Assembly: GCA_025612245.1 (NCBI GenBank)
Contig: JAAXKQ010000012.1
Coordinates: forward strand, 62,001-126,000
Direction: 5' to 3'
From: Ignavibacteria bacterium
GTDB taxonomy: Bacteria; Bacteroidota; Ignavibacteria; Ignavibacteriales; SURF-24
DNA: 64,000 bases
The position numbers and the translations under genes are program-made. A model generated the notes under the pieces. The model did not search any database, had not been told where the DNA came from, and saw only the letters and a program-made list of their open reading frames with translations. Shown piece after piece: positions 24,292 to 33,257 of the stretch (positions are counted from its first letter, which is position 1; each line of letters begins with the position of its first letter).

Positions 24292-26124
24292 TTATACGGC
24301 CTTATAATCCATGTGGAAAGTAAAGTGCGGGAATTTCTTTGGCAGATGAATTATGTTATAGATCATGACGCCTATGGACATCCTGTCGAGCCAGGATGAA
24401 AGGGGCCATCCGAAATGAATGTGAAGTTTCTTTTCGGGCGGCATTTCGTATTCCAGGGTTCTTAAGAGCGCAACTATCATGTCAAAGAGTTTCATCCCTC
24501 TTTGAATGGAGATCCAGAAATGGTTAAGGCTTACGTTTTGAGGTGCCTCGTTTCGTGGGGAGTAGAAACTGATGAAAATTGAACTCGGCTGCGCCTCCTG
24601 CAGCTCATATTCCGAGGGTCGGCGGAAATAAAGGTGCACGTCTTCATCAGCTACGTCGCTGATGGCAAATATGATATCCATCGGGGTTCTTGTGGCACGT
24701 CTAATCGGGATTTCCGGGGCTCTGAATTTGGATATCCTGATGCCTGCAAGAAGGAAGAGAAGCGTAATGCTGAACCAGAGTACAGTGCCATACGGCCTGT
24801 TGAGAGCTATATAAATAAAAGTGCTCAGCAAAATTATAAACAAAAACAGCGTACCGATTCTGGAGGTATGGTATGAAATCTCTTTTGTCCCCTTGGAATA
24901 CCTGTAAATGATAAGGGAGCCGGTGTTGATGCAGAAGCTGGCAATGAGCCCCACGGCATACATCTCGGCCAGTATGGCCTGGCTGCCGCTTGTGACAATA
25001 AGAATGATGGTGTAAAATACGCCGTTAACTATATGAATTCTAAAAAGCGACTGGTTCTTATTCAGCTGAATGAGCCACTGATAGTTGTACCTTTCTGCCA
25101 CTTTCTCTATCAGCTCGGCCGAGGCTACCATGGCAGTGTTGACGGCCATGATGAGCGTTATGCTGGCAAGTATGGCAACCGTGATGCCGAAGGCCTCCCC
25201 GTTTACACTCCTGGCAAATGCCGGTATGAGATCCGTCTCATGACGGCTTATGTCTATGTTCGATGAGAGTGCAAAAAGAGCAATAAGAGGGGTCACGATT
25301 CCAACCGTCACTGCAAGAAAGAGGTATGCCTTCCTGATCTCCTTCCAGTTCTTGACCAGTGAAGCCGTCTGGAGGACGGACTCAATTCCTGAGTAAGCCA
25401 GTATACAGCTCCCGATTCCTATTATTATGTTCTGATAAGAATGGAAAATTGTTCCTGCCGTCAGATCTCCCCAGAAGTCGCTTACGCTCGTGCTAAGCTG
25501 CATGGCGGTATAGTGGTTAAAACTTGCAAAGCCTCCTATTATAAGGTTTACAAGGACGAAGGAGGCAAATACAAAGATCAGGAAGGTGAATTTTGCGTTT
25601 TCCTTGATCCCTACGATATTAAGTCCGGTAATGAGCCAGATGACGGCGATCTTCAGGAAAAATCTTGCCCCTATTCCTACAGCCAAAAATGAAGTTCCGT
25701 TTTCAACGGCACTTACCGTTGAAATTGCAGCCGTAAGCACGTAGCTGACAATAATTGAAGATATGGCGATAAATGACGTATTGGGGCCCAGCACCAGGTA
25801 GGAAAACGAGTACACACCCCCGCCTTTTATGTTGTTGGCCTCAAGTATCTCCGAGATCTCTACCATCCTGGTCGAAAGGAAACGTATGAGAATTGAAGTA
25901 AGTGCAATATATACAATAGCCTTGATACCAATAAAGCGGAATGCTTCAAAAGGAGCGTAATAAACCGAGGTTAACTCATCCATTAAGGTGATTATTCCAA
26001 CGGCTATCCAGGTGAGCCACCATCTGCCGTTATAAAGGTAAGAAAGAAAATCTTTCTTTATCATTACCTTGATGAATAATACTACCAGGAGTATGTTAGC
26101 TATAGCATATATAAAAGTAAGCAT
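24292..26124 (-). CDS. APC-superfamily amino acid permease with C-terminal soluble domain
   Basis: Inner-membrane amino acid/polyamine-type transporter. About twelve or more hydrophobic segments span residues 1-470, with the unwound TM1-like glycine region GGGVYSFSYLVLGP near 100 in the position expected for substrate binding. The remaining ~130 residues are soluble, with SDVADEDVHLYFRRPSEYE and an IHFGWPLSSW segment, and do not look like a transporter tail I know. Total length (610) exceeds typical permeases (450-500) because of this domain. It is monocistronic. Substrate unknown. Confidence 0.85.
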   Translation of the reverse strand: MLTFIYAIANILLVVLFIKVMIKKDFLSYLYNGRWWLTWIAVGIITLMDELTSVYYAPFEAFRFIGIKAIVYIALTSILIRFLSTRMVEISEILEANNIKGGGVYSFSYLVLGPNTSFIAISSIIVSYVLTAAISTVSAVENGTSFLAVGIGARFFLKIAVIWLITGLNIVGIKENAKFTFLIFVFASFVLVNLIIGGFASFNHYTAMQLSTSVSDFWGDLTAGTIFHSYQNIIIGIGSCILAYSGIESVLQTASLVKNWKEIRKAYLFLAVTVGIVTPLIALFALSSNIDISRHETDLIPAFARSVNGEAFGITVAILASITLIMAVNTAMVASAELIEKVAERYNYQWLIQLNKNQSLFRIHIVNGVFYTIILIVTSGSQAILAEMYAVGLIASFCINTGSLIIYRYSKGTKEISYHTSRIGTLFLFIILLSTFIYIALNRPYGTVLWFSITLLFLLAGIRISKFRAPEIPIRRATRTPMDIIFAISDVADEDVHLYFRRPSEYELQEAQPSSIFISFYSPRNEAPQNVSLNHFWISIQRGMKLFDMIVALLRTLEYEMPPEKKLHIHFGWPLSSWLDRMSIGVMIYNIIHLPKKFPHFTFHMDYKAV

Positions 26125-26313
26125 TTATATTTGGCCGAAGTATTTCAAAAAAACAGACTCTAATATATCGAAAACTAATGTATCTGCAAAAGACTTCCCC
26201 TTTTGGAAGATACATAAAATTGAAGAAAATGACGAGAATTCTTGAAAAAACGGTCTTTATGTTGTTAATTATTGCCGAATAGTTTCGAAAATATAAATAA
26301 AAAATAAAGTTAA

Positions 26314-26628
26314 ATGAGTGACGAACAACTTTTTGAAAGAATTAAGGATGCTTTGAGAGGGAAGGTGGAAACTTTCCTTGAGAAGGTGACCCCCGTTTAT
26401 GCTGCGCTGAACTGGGAATGGAAGGTTAACGGCGAAACACGGATCCCTAATGAAGAGGATGTGATGTATAAGCTCTATAACTTAATAGATGCCCTCCAAT
26501 TTGACAGAAGAGGCTACTGGACCGCCTCGTGCGGACTGAAAGTCCAGTACCTGTTTACCAAGGCAGGAATTGAAGTCTCAATGGTCTTTACAAAAGAGAT
26601 ATCCGATAAGGGGATATATAATTTTTAA
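26314..26628 (+). CDS. Small protein of unknown function (104 aa)
   Basis: I do not recognise this protein. It is soluble and acidic to neutral, with an amphipathic N-terminal helix (MSDEQLFERIKDALRGKVETFLEK) and a C-terminal half rich in Tyr and Trp (ALNWEWKVNG, RRGYWTASCGLKVQYLF), which looks like beta strands. There is no signal peptide. No good ribosome-binding site is visible before the ATG, but codon use resembles its neighbours and no overlapping frame competes. A short hairpin follows the stop. It faces ispE convergently. Confidence 0.65.
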   Translation: MSDEQLFERIKDALRGKVETFLEKVTPVYAALNWEWKVNGETRIPNEEDVMYKLYNLIDALQFDRRGYWTASCGLKVQYLFTKAGIEVSMVFTKEISDKGIYNF

Positions 26629-26745
26629 GGAAGAGTTATCTTCCAAAGTGTTTATTGTTGCAGCATTGGCAGCCTGCATGCCCCTTGCAACGGCGTAATT
26701 CTGTGAATGCAAAACGCGGGCCCGCTGTGGAGCCTTAAGCACAGC
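26629..26745. terminator. Convergent intergenic region with several hairpins
   Basis: GGAAGA/TCTTCC (26629-26644) follows the forward gene. A perfect 10-bp palindrome GCGGGCCCGC (26716-26725) and GCTGTG/CACAGC (26724-26729 with 26740-26745) lie just after the ispE stop on the reverse strand. No strong T-run accompanies them, so termination is likely but not assured. Confidence 0.35.
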
Positions 26746-27576
26746 TTATAAACTTAAGAATGTGAAATAGTTTTTAGGCAGAGCGTTTCGGACTGCCCCG
26801 GCTTCCTCTTTTGTCTGAAATAGTCCGAAGACCGTAGATCCGCTTCCTGTCATCAGGGAAAACTTCGCTCCCTTTTTGTACATTAAATCCTTTATATTTT
26901 CAATTTCAGGGTGCCTGTTGAAAGCGTACTCCTCAAAACTGTTTGTAATAAGCCTTATGCACTCAGGAAGGTTATCCCAGCAGATTGTTTCAATCAGCCT
27001 GAGATCAAACGGGGCAGGAGCAACCCTTACGTTCTGATAGGCTTCCTTTGTCGAAATGTGAATTCCGGGATTTACTATCAGAATTGAGTACGGAATTTCA
27101 AGGTTCAGCATCGTAAGCGCCTCGCCCCTGGACATAGCGAAGGCGGACCTTGGCCTGATGAAAAACGGGACGTCTGAACCGAGTCTTAAGGCAAACTCCC
27201 TGAGCGTATCCATATTAAACTTGAGCCCGAACATCTCGTTTAATGAAACCAGTGCTGCCGCGGCATCCGAGCTTCCGCCGCCCATGCCGGCACCCATAGG
27301 TATATTTTTTAGAAGCTCAATTTTAACGTCAAGCTTTTTGCCCGAAGCCTCCTCCAGCAGAAGCTTTGCCTTAAAGACGAGGTTGCTTTCATTTTCAATT
27401 TCTTTTATGTTTGACACAAACTCAAAGCATTCCTGCCTTGTAAAGGTAAGAACGTCATAAAGATCGTAAATGGGGTAGAACACCGTTTCGATGTTATGGT
27501 ATCCGTCGGCTCTTTTTTCAGTTACAAAAAGACCGAGGTTAACTTTAGCAGGCGCCTTAATTTCAAGATAATCCAT
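26746..27576 (-). CDS. ispE: 4-diphosphocytidyl-2-C-methyl-D-erythritol kinase
   Basis: GHMP kinase of the non-mevalonate isoprenoid pathway; phosphorylates CDP-methylerythritol with ATP. Motifs are the N-terminal APAKVNLGLFV with RADGYHNIE, the ATP loop PMGAGMGGGSSDAAAAL (about 92-108), DVPFF and the C-terminal MTGSGSTVFGLF. Its 276 residues are normal for the family. The gene is the last of a reverse-strand run and overlaps the homocysteine methyltransferase gene by 14 bases, which indicates coupled translation. Confidence 0.96.
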   Translation of the reverse strand: MDYLEIKAPAKVNLGLFVTEKRADGYHNIETVFYPIYDLYDVLTFTRQECFEFVSNIKEIENESNLVFKAKLLLEEASGKKLDVKIELLKNIPMGAGMGGGSSDAAAALVSLNEMFGLKFNMDTLREFALRLGSDVPFFIRPRSAFAMSRGEALTMLNLEIPYSILIVNPGIHISTKEAYQNVRVAPAPFDLRLIETICWDNLPECIRLITNSFEEYAFNRHPEIENIKDLMYKKGAKFSLMTGSGSTVFGLFQTKEEAGAVRNALPKNYFTFLSL

Positions 27577-28453
27577 TTAATATGTCCCTGATTATTTTTG
27601 TGTGGCCTTTATTTGATCCGCAGCAAGAACCTATAAAGCTCGGCCTCAAGGGGAGCATTTTTTTCACTATATCCCCGTATGTATTTTCATCAATGCCGCA
27701 GCCGATTACCTCGTCTTTATAGTTCCCGCTGCCGCAGTTAAGGTATGCTCCCCAGTTAGAGCTGAATTGAAAGTCCGAGAGAAAACTATCCAAGATCCGA
27801 GGGCTTATGCAGTTTAACCCTACGGCAAGCGGCCCATGCCTTAAGATGAAGCCAATCACGTCCTTTGCCTTTTCTCCCGAAAGGAGCCTTCCTTCATTTG
27901 TAATAAAAAGGCTCATTACAAATGGTATTTTGTTCTTCTGGCAGTATCTGCAGATAATTTTAATTTCATCGAAGTGGCTTTGAGTTTCATTTAGTATGAA
28001 ATCGGCGCCATTAAGAAGAAGCAGGTTAATGTGGTTTAAGTGGTTACTTTCGAGCTCTTTTAAGCTCAAGGTTCTTTTCTCTTCGTAGCAGTCCTCGGCA
28101 GGAGCGTTGGATCCTGCAATTAGTACGGGCTCATCCCCACGGGCGGTTTTTGCGGCATCCATGTTTCTTTTTACAAGGAGCTCGGAACTAATGCCGGAAA
28201 GTCCGCTCTTTATTACGGCAGCAGGATTGGACCTGAAAGTGTTGGCCGTTATAATATCTGCTCCGGCATCAATATAATCCTTATGGATGCGGATTACCAT
28301 CTCCTGGTTATTTACTCCGGCCAGGCTGGTCCATAAATACTCATCCGTATTTAATCCCTGCATCTGGAGGAGGCTTCCAATTGCGCCGTCTAAAATAAGA
28401 GGGCGGTTGATCCTTCGTGCAAAGCTGAAGATATTTATGCCTGGGAAGCTCAT
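27563..28453 (-). CDS. Homocysteine S-methyltransferase family protein
   Basis: Zinc-dependent methyltransferase of the homocysteine/betaine type (MmuM, BHMT or N-terminal MetH family). The N-terminal LDGAIGSLLQ and ANTFRSNP motifs are present, and the three zinc ligands are Cys215 (in GLNC) and the CC pair 277-278 (in SCCG). At 296 residues it has the size of stand-alone MmuM-like enzymes. The methyl donor (S-methylmethionine, betaine or methylfolate-corrinoid) cannot be told. It lies between ispE and three GT9 genes, with only 5 bases to the upstream gene. Confidence 0.88.
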   Translation of the reverse strand: MSFPGINIFSFARRINRPLILDGAIGSLLQMQGLNTDEYLWTSLAGVNNQEMVIRIHKDYIDAGADIITANTFRSNPAAVIKSGLSGISSELLVKRNMDAAKTARGDEPVLIAGSNAPAEDCYEEKRTLSLKELESNHLNHINLLLLNGADFILNETQSHFDEIKIICRYCQKNKIPFVMSLFITNEGRLLSGEKAKDVIGFILRHGPLAVGLNCISPRILDSFLSDFQFSSNWGAYLNCGSGNYKDEVIGCGIDENTYGDIVKKMLPLRPSFIGSCCGSNKGHTKIIRDILNGLS

Positions 28454-28458
28454 TTTCT

Positions 28459-29607
28459 TTAACGTCCTGAGGCAGGCTCTTTGGATTTTATGTTTTCGAA
28501 ATAGTTAAGTGTTTCTTTTACAATTCTTTCCAGGTCCACCATGGACCTGCATTCCAGGTCGTAAGGGCAGTCTTTTTTCCAGCATGGGGCGCACTCAAGT
28601 CCCTCAGGGAAAAGCTTAATGCCTCTGCCGTAGAGCTCAATTTCAGTCCAGCAGCTCAGGCCGAACCATGCAATTACGTATTTCTTCAGTGCTATGGCAA
28701 GGTGCATTCCGAAAGAGTCGCCCGTAATTATCACGTCTGCCAGGCTTTCAAAGCATGCGCCGCGTCTTACGCCCATCTTAACCGGGGTATTGATGACTTC
28801 GCCTGAAAAGCGTGAAGAAATTTCCTCGTTTCTTGCCTCGTCCTCCGGGCCTCCAAGGAGCACAATTTTATACTCCCCAAGTGAAAGGAAGCGTTCAATA
28901 AGAGTGGTATGCTGCTCAACGGTCATTTTTTTATTCGGGTATAACAGTGAGCAGCCGGTATTAAAGCCAATTACCTTGTCGCTTTGTCTGATGCCGACAA
29001 TATCCTTATAGTCCCTGATAAACTTTAATTCCTCGTCATAGAAATTAAAAACGTAGTCATCCATCTTGTAATCGAGCTCAAATGTCTCAGCCAGGTATTC
29101 CTGCCCGGTTTTTCTGTTAACCCTGAACTTCAGGTGATCGTCCATGCCAAGTTTATAATTATACTCTGCCGACTGATTTAAGGGAATGATTTTCCCGTCC
29201 CCGTTAAGGCCGAATCCAAGCCTGTGCTTGGCTTTGACGCTCTGAGCCAGGGCACCGGAACGAAGGGATTTATCCACGTTCATCACGTAATCAAATTCCA
29301 ACTGTGAAAGGACGGAAATTGTCTCAAAGTCGTAAGGCATTACCTTATCAATGTACGGATTATTAAAAAGCAGGGGAACGGTTGACTTAAGCGTAACCCA
29401 ATAGATGGTTGATTCGGGGAATTTTCTTTTTATCCCATTTAGCTGAGCCGTAGTCATGAGTATGTCACCCATGGCATCCAGGTTAATTAAAAGGATCTTT
29501 ACGCCAATAGGAATGAAGTCTTTACATCCTTCCTGGATGCAGTTATGTCCGGGAAAACATGGTTTATAGCCCGTAAATCTTTTACATTTGGGAATTTGTA
29601 CGTTCAT
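28459..29607 (-). CDS. GT9 glycosyltransferase (heptosyltransferase-like) with two cysteine clusters
   Basis: Glycosyltransferase family 9, the family of ADP-heptose:LPS heptosyltransferases, acting at the cytoplasmic face of the inner membrane. Typical motifs are INLDAMGDILMTTAQL near residue 40, LLGGPEDEARNEEI and the donor-binding ITGDSFGMHLAIAL. Two unusual features stand out: an N-terminal extension with four cysteines (8, 17, 23 and 28) before the GT fold, and a CAPCWKKDCPYDLEC cluster near the C-terminus. Together these suggest a bound metal. The ATG overlaps the upstream GT9 stop by 4 bases. Acceptor sugar unknown. Confidence 0.88.
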   Translation of the reverse strand: MNVQIPKCKRFTGYKPCFPGHNCIQEGCKDFIPIGVKILLINLDAMGDILMTTAQLNGIKRKFPESTIYWVTLKSTVPLLFNNPYIDKVMPYDFETISVLSQLEFDYVMNVDKSLRSGALAQSVKAKHRLGFGLNGDGKIIPLNQSAEYNYKLGMDDHLKFRVNRKTGQEYLAETFELDYKMDDYVFNFYDEELKFIRDYKDIVGIRQSDKVIGFNTGCSLLYPNKKMTVEQHTTLIERFLSLGEYKIVLLGGPEDEARNEEISSRFSGEVINTPVKMGVRRGACFESLADVIITGDSFGMHLAIALKKYVIAWFGLSCWTEIELYGRGIKLFPEGLECAPCWKKDCPYDLECRSMVDLERIVKETLNYFENIKSKEPASGR

Positions 29608-30668
29608 GATATATACTTTTCCAGGAATGGTTTAAATTTTTGGATTACCTGATTAAATGTAACCTCACTTAAAGTGTTGTTCTCAGTAATTACGCATTCA
29701 AAGTCCGACCTGTATGGTGTCCAGATCATGTCTTTTGTATTAAAATGTACATATATGCCGAAAACGGGAACCATAAAGGCCGAGGCCAGGTGCACAGCCA
29801 TCGTGTCGGGTGTAAAAAGCATGTCAAGCTTTGAGATCATGGAGGCAAATTCGTCAAATGACGGACTGTAGAAGATGTTGTCTTCCTTTCCACGGGTTAT
29901 CTCGAGTGCCTGTGGGGCTTCATTTACCGAACAGAGTAAGAGTACATAAATGTCATAACTTTCGAGGAATCCTATGAGTTCCCTGTATCTCTCTACACCC
30001 CAGAACCTGGCCTGGCTTCCGGCAGATATGTTTATGCCTAAGAGAAATTTTTTCCCGGGGAATCTCCTTTTCAGGACCTCTCCGGCTTTATCAATGGCAA
30101 CAGGCTTCGGGAAATAACCCACATTTATCTCTTCCTTGCAGTAGCTGATACCAAACAGGCTTACAAGTGACATCAGCCTGTCAATTACGTGAAACTTCGA
30201 CGGGTCAGGTTTTTCAACGGTTTTTGTATAGACTATTTCATTGCCTTTCTTCAGGCCGAACTTGTTTTTAGCCTTTGCCATTGCCAGAAGATAAGTAACC
30301 GTCGTCGAGACGTCGTCGTGCAGGTCAATAATGGCGTCAAAGTTATCAAGCTTAATTAAACTAAGCACTTCAAGGAATCCCTTAAAGCCTTTCCTGAAGA
30401 CAATTACCTCGTCCACGTTTGGGTTATTGGTAAATACAAAGGAGTTTTTCCTGTCTGCAAGAACGAATATCCTGCACTTGAGCTGCCGTTTTACTTCCTG
30501 AATGAGGGGAGTTGTCACCAGTGCGTCCCCGATCCTGTTAAGGCGAATAAAAAGCAGCTTTGAATTTTCATTAAAGCTTACAGGTCCATTATGCCTGCTT
30601 CTGCCCGACTTCAGGAGGAGTAAAACTCTTAAGAGGACGTTTTTTAGGAATATTTCAATTTTTTTCAT
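29604..30668 (-). CDS. GT9 glycosyltransferase (heptosyltransferase-like)
   Basis: Second member of the tandem GT9 set. The N-terminal LLFIRLNRIGDALVTTPLIQ, the IDLHDDVSTT segment, NISAGSQARFWGVERY and FTPDTMAVHLASA match the heptosyltransferase fold (two Rossmann-like domains). It has neither of the cysteine clusters of its neighbours and keeps a basic N-terminal segment before the fold. It overlaps the genes on both sides (14 and 4 bases), so the three are very probably expressed together for lipopolysaccharide core or another surface glycan. Confidence 0.87.
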   Translation of the reverse strand: MKKIEIFLKNVLLRVLLLLKSGRSRHNGPVSFNENSKLLFIRLNRIGDALVTTPLIQEVKRQLKCRIFVLADRKNSFVFTNNPNVDEVIVFRKGFKGFLEVLSLIKLDNFDAIIDLHDDVSTTVTYLLAMAKAKNKFGLKKGNEIVYTKTVEKPDPSKFHVIDRLMSLVSLFGISYCKEEINVGYFPKPVAIDKAGEVLKRRFPGKKFLLGINISAGSQARFWGVERYRELIGFLESYDIYVLLLCSVNEAPQALEITRGKEDNIFYSPSFDEFASMISKLDMLFTPDTMAVHLASAFMVPVFGIYVHFNTKDMIWTPYRSDFECVITENNTLSEVTFNQVIQKFKPFLEKYIS

Positions 30669-31704
30669 CTAAAGGCAGTCTTAGATTATTCTTTTCAACA
30701 ATTGTCATTACTTTTTTCATAACGCTTTCAACCGGGAGCTCAAGAAAGCACTCGTGGTGCCTTGGGCAGTCCAGCAGGTTACAGCCGATGCATTCTAGAC
30801 CCTCAAGCCTGATCCATTCGTGTTTAATTCCGTACGGGCCCTGCAGAAGTGGATCGGTCGGTCCGTGCAGGCTTAGCACCGGTACATCGAGTGCCGTTGC
30901 CATGTGCATGGGTCCGCTGTCGTTGGCAATAAGCAGCCGGCACTTTTTCATGAGCGCTCCCATCTGCCGGATATCTGTCGGGGGAGCCAGAACAGCCTTG
31001 GTTTTCATTAAGCTCATGGTCTTAAGGGCTTCTTCTTTGTCTCCGGGTCCCCAGATGATGAGGACTTTTGCTGAAAGCCTGCTCGCAATTTCGTCTCCAA
31101 TTTCGGAGAATTTTTCGGGGTCACATTTCTTTGAAGCCCAGCCGCCCGAAGGGCTTAGACCGACTACGAAGTCAGAGGGCTTAAACTCCCTGTTGAAGAA
31201 GTTTTCTGCAAATTCAAGGTCTTTTTCACTCAGGCTGAAATGAAGCTCTTTTGAACTTGTACTGAGTTCCAGGTATTTCAGGAATTCCAGGTGGAGGTCT
31301 GCAGCATGGAACTTGTCCCTTTCAGAAGGGCCCGTGAGGTTATAAGCATAAGTCCTGCCCTTATAGGGGAAGCCCGCCCTGAAACGAGCCCCGCTTAAGA
31401 AGGTAATTAAAGCCGTGCGGGGATTTGTATAGAAATCCAGCACCAGGTCGTAATGTTTATTGCGTACCTTTAGAATGGCCGATAGTGCCTTTAGCGTACT
31501 GTTTCTTTCCAGGACAAGAACTTCATTAAGGCCGGGAAGTCCATCAAGTGCGGCTTTCCCTGGGGCTTCCGTTAGATAATCAATTTCTGCTTCGGGGAAT
31601 TCTTCTCTTAGGTTATCCAGAACAACAGTCGATAAAATTACGTCACCAATCCCGCGGAGCTTTATGCAAAGAATCTTTTTAACTTTTCTTTTGTCTATTT
31701 TCAT
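30655..31704 (-). CDS. GT9 glycosyltransferase (heptosyltransferase-like), first of the tandem set
   Basis: ADP-heptose:LPS heptosyltransferase-like enzyme and first gene of the reverse-strand run. Motifs are IKLRGIGDVILSTVVLDNL near the N-terminus, LSPSGGWASKKC and LIANDSGPMHMATALDVPVL for donor binding, and a C-terminal CIGCNLLDCPRHHEC cluster. The start is the ATG at 31704; a TTG at 31710 is the only other in-frame choice before the fold. No ribosome-binding site is visible, and a consensus promoter box ends only 4 bases upstream of the ATG, so the transcript may be leaderless. It overlaps the next GT9 gene by 14 bases. Confidence 0.88.
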   Translation of the reverse strand: MKIDKRKVKKILCIKLRGIGDVILSTVVLDNLREEFPEAEIDYLTEAPGKAALDGLPGLNEVLVLERNSTLKALSAILKVRNKHYDLVLDFYTNPRTALITFLSGARFRAGFPYKGRTYAYNLTGPSERDKFHAADLHLEFLKYLELSTSSKELHFSLSEKDLEFAENFFNREFKPSDFVVGLSPSGGWASKKCDPEKFSEIGDEIASRLSAKVLIIWGPGDKEEALKTMSLMKTKAVLAPPTDIRQMGALMKKCRLLIANDSGPMHMATALDVPVLSLHGPTDPLLQGPYGIKHEWIRLEGLECIGCNLLDCPRHHECFLELPVESVMKKVMTIVEKNNLRLPLDEKN

Positions 31705-31707
31705 GCT

Positions 31708-31738
31708 CAAAAATAGAGAAAAATCATACTTTTGGCAA
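31708..31738 (-). promoter_or_regulatory. Bacteroidota-type promoter for the GT9 run, TTG-N20-TATTTTTG
   Basis: On the reverse strand TTG (31738-31736), a 20-base spacer and TATTTTTG (31715-31708) match the consensus exactly. The minus-10 box ends 4 bases from the ATG at 31704, which implies a leaderless or nearly leaderless mRNA. Confidence 0.5.
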
Positions 31739-31842
31739 AGGTAAAATTAAAACTTCAGCCCGGGCATTGAAGCCTAAGAAAACAGCCTGAAATTATTTAT
31801 ATTTAATGACTAGAATCTTTTTATTTAATAAAACCGGGCAAA

Positions 31843-32694
31843 ATGACTGTTTTAGAAGCAATAAGGCTGACGACCGAATTTTTTGAGAAGAAGGGGATAG
31901 AATCCCCCAGAATTAATGCCGAGCTGCTCTTGGCGCATATACTCAAATGCAAGAGGCTGGATCTTTACCTTTCGTTTGACAAGCCGTTACAGGAAAATGA
32001 AATCCTGGAGTACCGCGAATACCTGAAAAGGAGGGCGCAGAATGAGCCCCTGCAGTACATAACTGGTGAGGTGGAGTTCTATGGCATGCCCTTTAAGGTC
32101 AATCCCTCGGCGCTGATTCCAAGGCCTGAAACTGAAATCTTAATTGAAGTTGTAATAAATTCCTTCGATAAACAATTGGTTTTGAGTTTCCTTGACATCG
32201 GTACCGGAACGGGAAACATTCCAATTACACTTGCCAGGCATTTTTTGAACTCGGAATTCCTTACGGTCGACATAAACGAAGGGGCTCTTTTACTGGCAGA
32301 GGAAAATGCCATTTTGAACAAGATTGAAGGAAGGATAAGGTTTGTCAAGGGTGACATACTGAGCGATGAGTTCAGGCTTGAACATGGTTTTGACGTTATT
32401 GTGTCGAATCCGCCGTACGTATCGCTTGATGAGTACAAGAGTCTGCAACCCGAGATTACAAAGTTTGAACCCATGGAGGCCCTGACAGACAACGCTGATG
32501 GCTTGACCTTCTACAGAACCATTTCAAGGCGGTCTTCGGAGATTCTGAAAAAAGGGGGCCGCCTGTTCTTTGAGGTGGGCCAGGGGCAGTCAGATGCCGT
32601 AGCGCAAGTGATGAAAGACTGCGGGCTTAAAAATATTGGCGTTAAAAAAGATTACTTGAACATTGAACGCGTAATTTTTGGAGAAAAAGATTGA
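31843..32694 (+). CDS. prmC: Peptide chain release factor N5-glutamine methyltransferase
   Basis: SAM-dependent methyltransferase that methylates the GGQ glutamine of release factors RF1 and RF2. It has the helical N-terminal substrate-recognition domain (about 1-75), the LIPRPETEILIE motif, the SAM loop LDIGTGTGNIPI and the catalytic NPPY motif in SNPPYVSLDEY. Its 283 residues are normal. The stop overlaps the TTG start of dtd by 4 bases, indicating coupling. Confidence 0.96.
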   Translation: MTVLEAIRLTTEFFEKKGIESPRINAELLLAHILKCKRLDLYLSFDKPLQENEILEYREYLKRRAQNEPLQYITGEVEFYGMPFKVNPSALIPRPETEILIEVVINSFDKQLVLSFLDIGTGTGNIPITLARHFLNSEFLTVDINEGALLLAEENAILNKIEGRIRFVKGDILSDEFRLEHGFDVIVSNPPYVSLDEYKSLQPEITKFEPMEALTDNADGLTFYRTISRRSSEILKKGGRLFFEVGQGQSDAVAQVMKDCGLKNIGVKKDYLNIERVIFGEKD

Positions 32695-33143
32695 GAGCTT
32701 TAGTGCAGAGGGTCAGCGAAGGCGGCGTCTTTATAAAAAGCAGGAACTATTCTGCCGAAATCTCAAAGGGAATGGTGATTCTTTTGGGTGTAAGGGTGGC
32801 AGACACGGAGCAGGACGTTACTTTTGTTGCCGATAAGTGCAGTAACCTGAGGATTTTTGAGGATGGGGAAGGAAAGATGAACCTTTCCATTAAGGATGTC
32901 GGCGGGGAGGCCTTAATTATCTCGCAGTTCACGCTTTATGGCGACGCAAGAAAGGGCAACCGTCCCAACTTTACAGAGGTTGCAAGGGCAGAACAGGCAG
33001 AGGACCTTTATAATAAATTTGTTGAAAGGGTTAAAGCTAACCTGGGGGATGCCAGGGTCAAGACCGGAATATTCCAGGCAATGATGGAGGTAAAAATAAT
33101 AAATGACGGTCCTGTCACCATCCTTGTCGAATCGAAGCAGTAA
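32691..33143 (+). CDS. dtd: D-aminoacyl-tRNA deacylase
   Basis: Homodimeric DTD that hydrolyses D-aminoacyl-tRNAs and so protects translation fidelity. Motifs are RALVQRVSEGGV at the N-terminus, SQFTLYGDARKGNRPNF in the centre and the Gly-cisPro region NDGPVTILVES at the C-terminus. Its 150 residues match the family. The start is TTG, with GGAG 7 bases upstream; no ATG lies in frame before the conserved N-terminus. It is translationally coupled to prmC. Confidence 0.96.
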   Translation: MRALVQRVSEGGVFIKSRNYSAEISKGMVILLGVRVADTEQDVTFVADKCSNLRIFEDGEGKMNLSIKDVGGEALIISQFTLYGDARKGNRPNFTEVARAEQAEDLYNKFVERVKANLGDARVKTGIFQAMMEVKIINDGPVTILVESKQ

Positions 33144-33165
33144 TATTGTCTGTCGCCTGTAATAA

Positions 33166-33195
33166 TTGCAAATGACGGGTTATTTCATATCTTTA
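33166..33195 (+). promoter_or_regulatory. Putative promoter, TTG-N19-TATCTTTA
   Basis: TTG at 33166-33168, a 19-base spacer, then TATCTTTA at 33188-33195, one base from TAnnTTTG. It lies 63 bases upstream of the metalloenzyme gene. Confidence 0.35.
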
Positions 33196-33257
33196 AGTAA
33201 TTGACCGTGATACATGATCCGGCAGCAAATATATTTATAAGTTTATCGTAAAACGCA

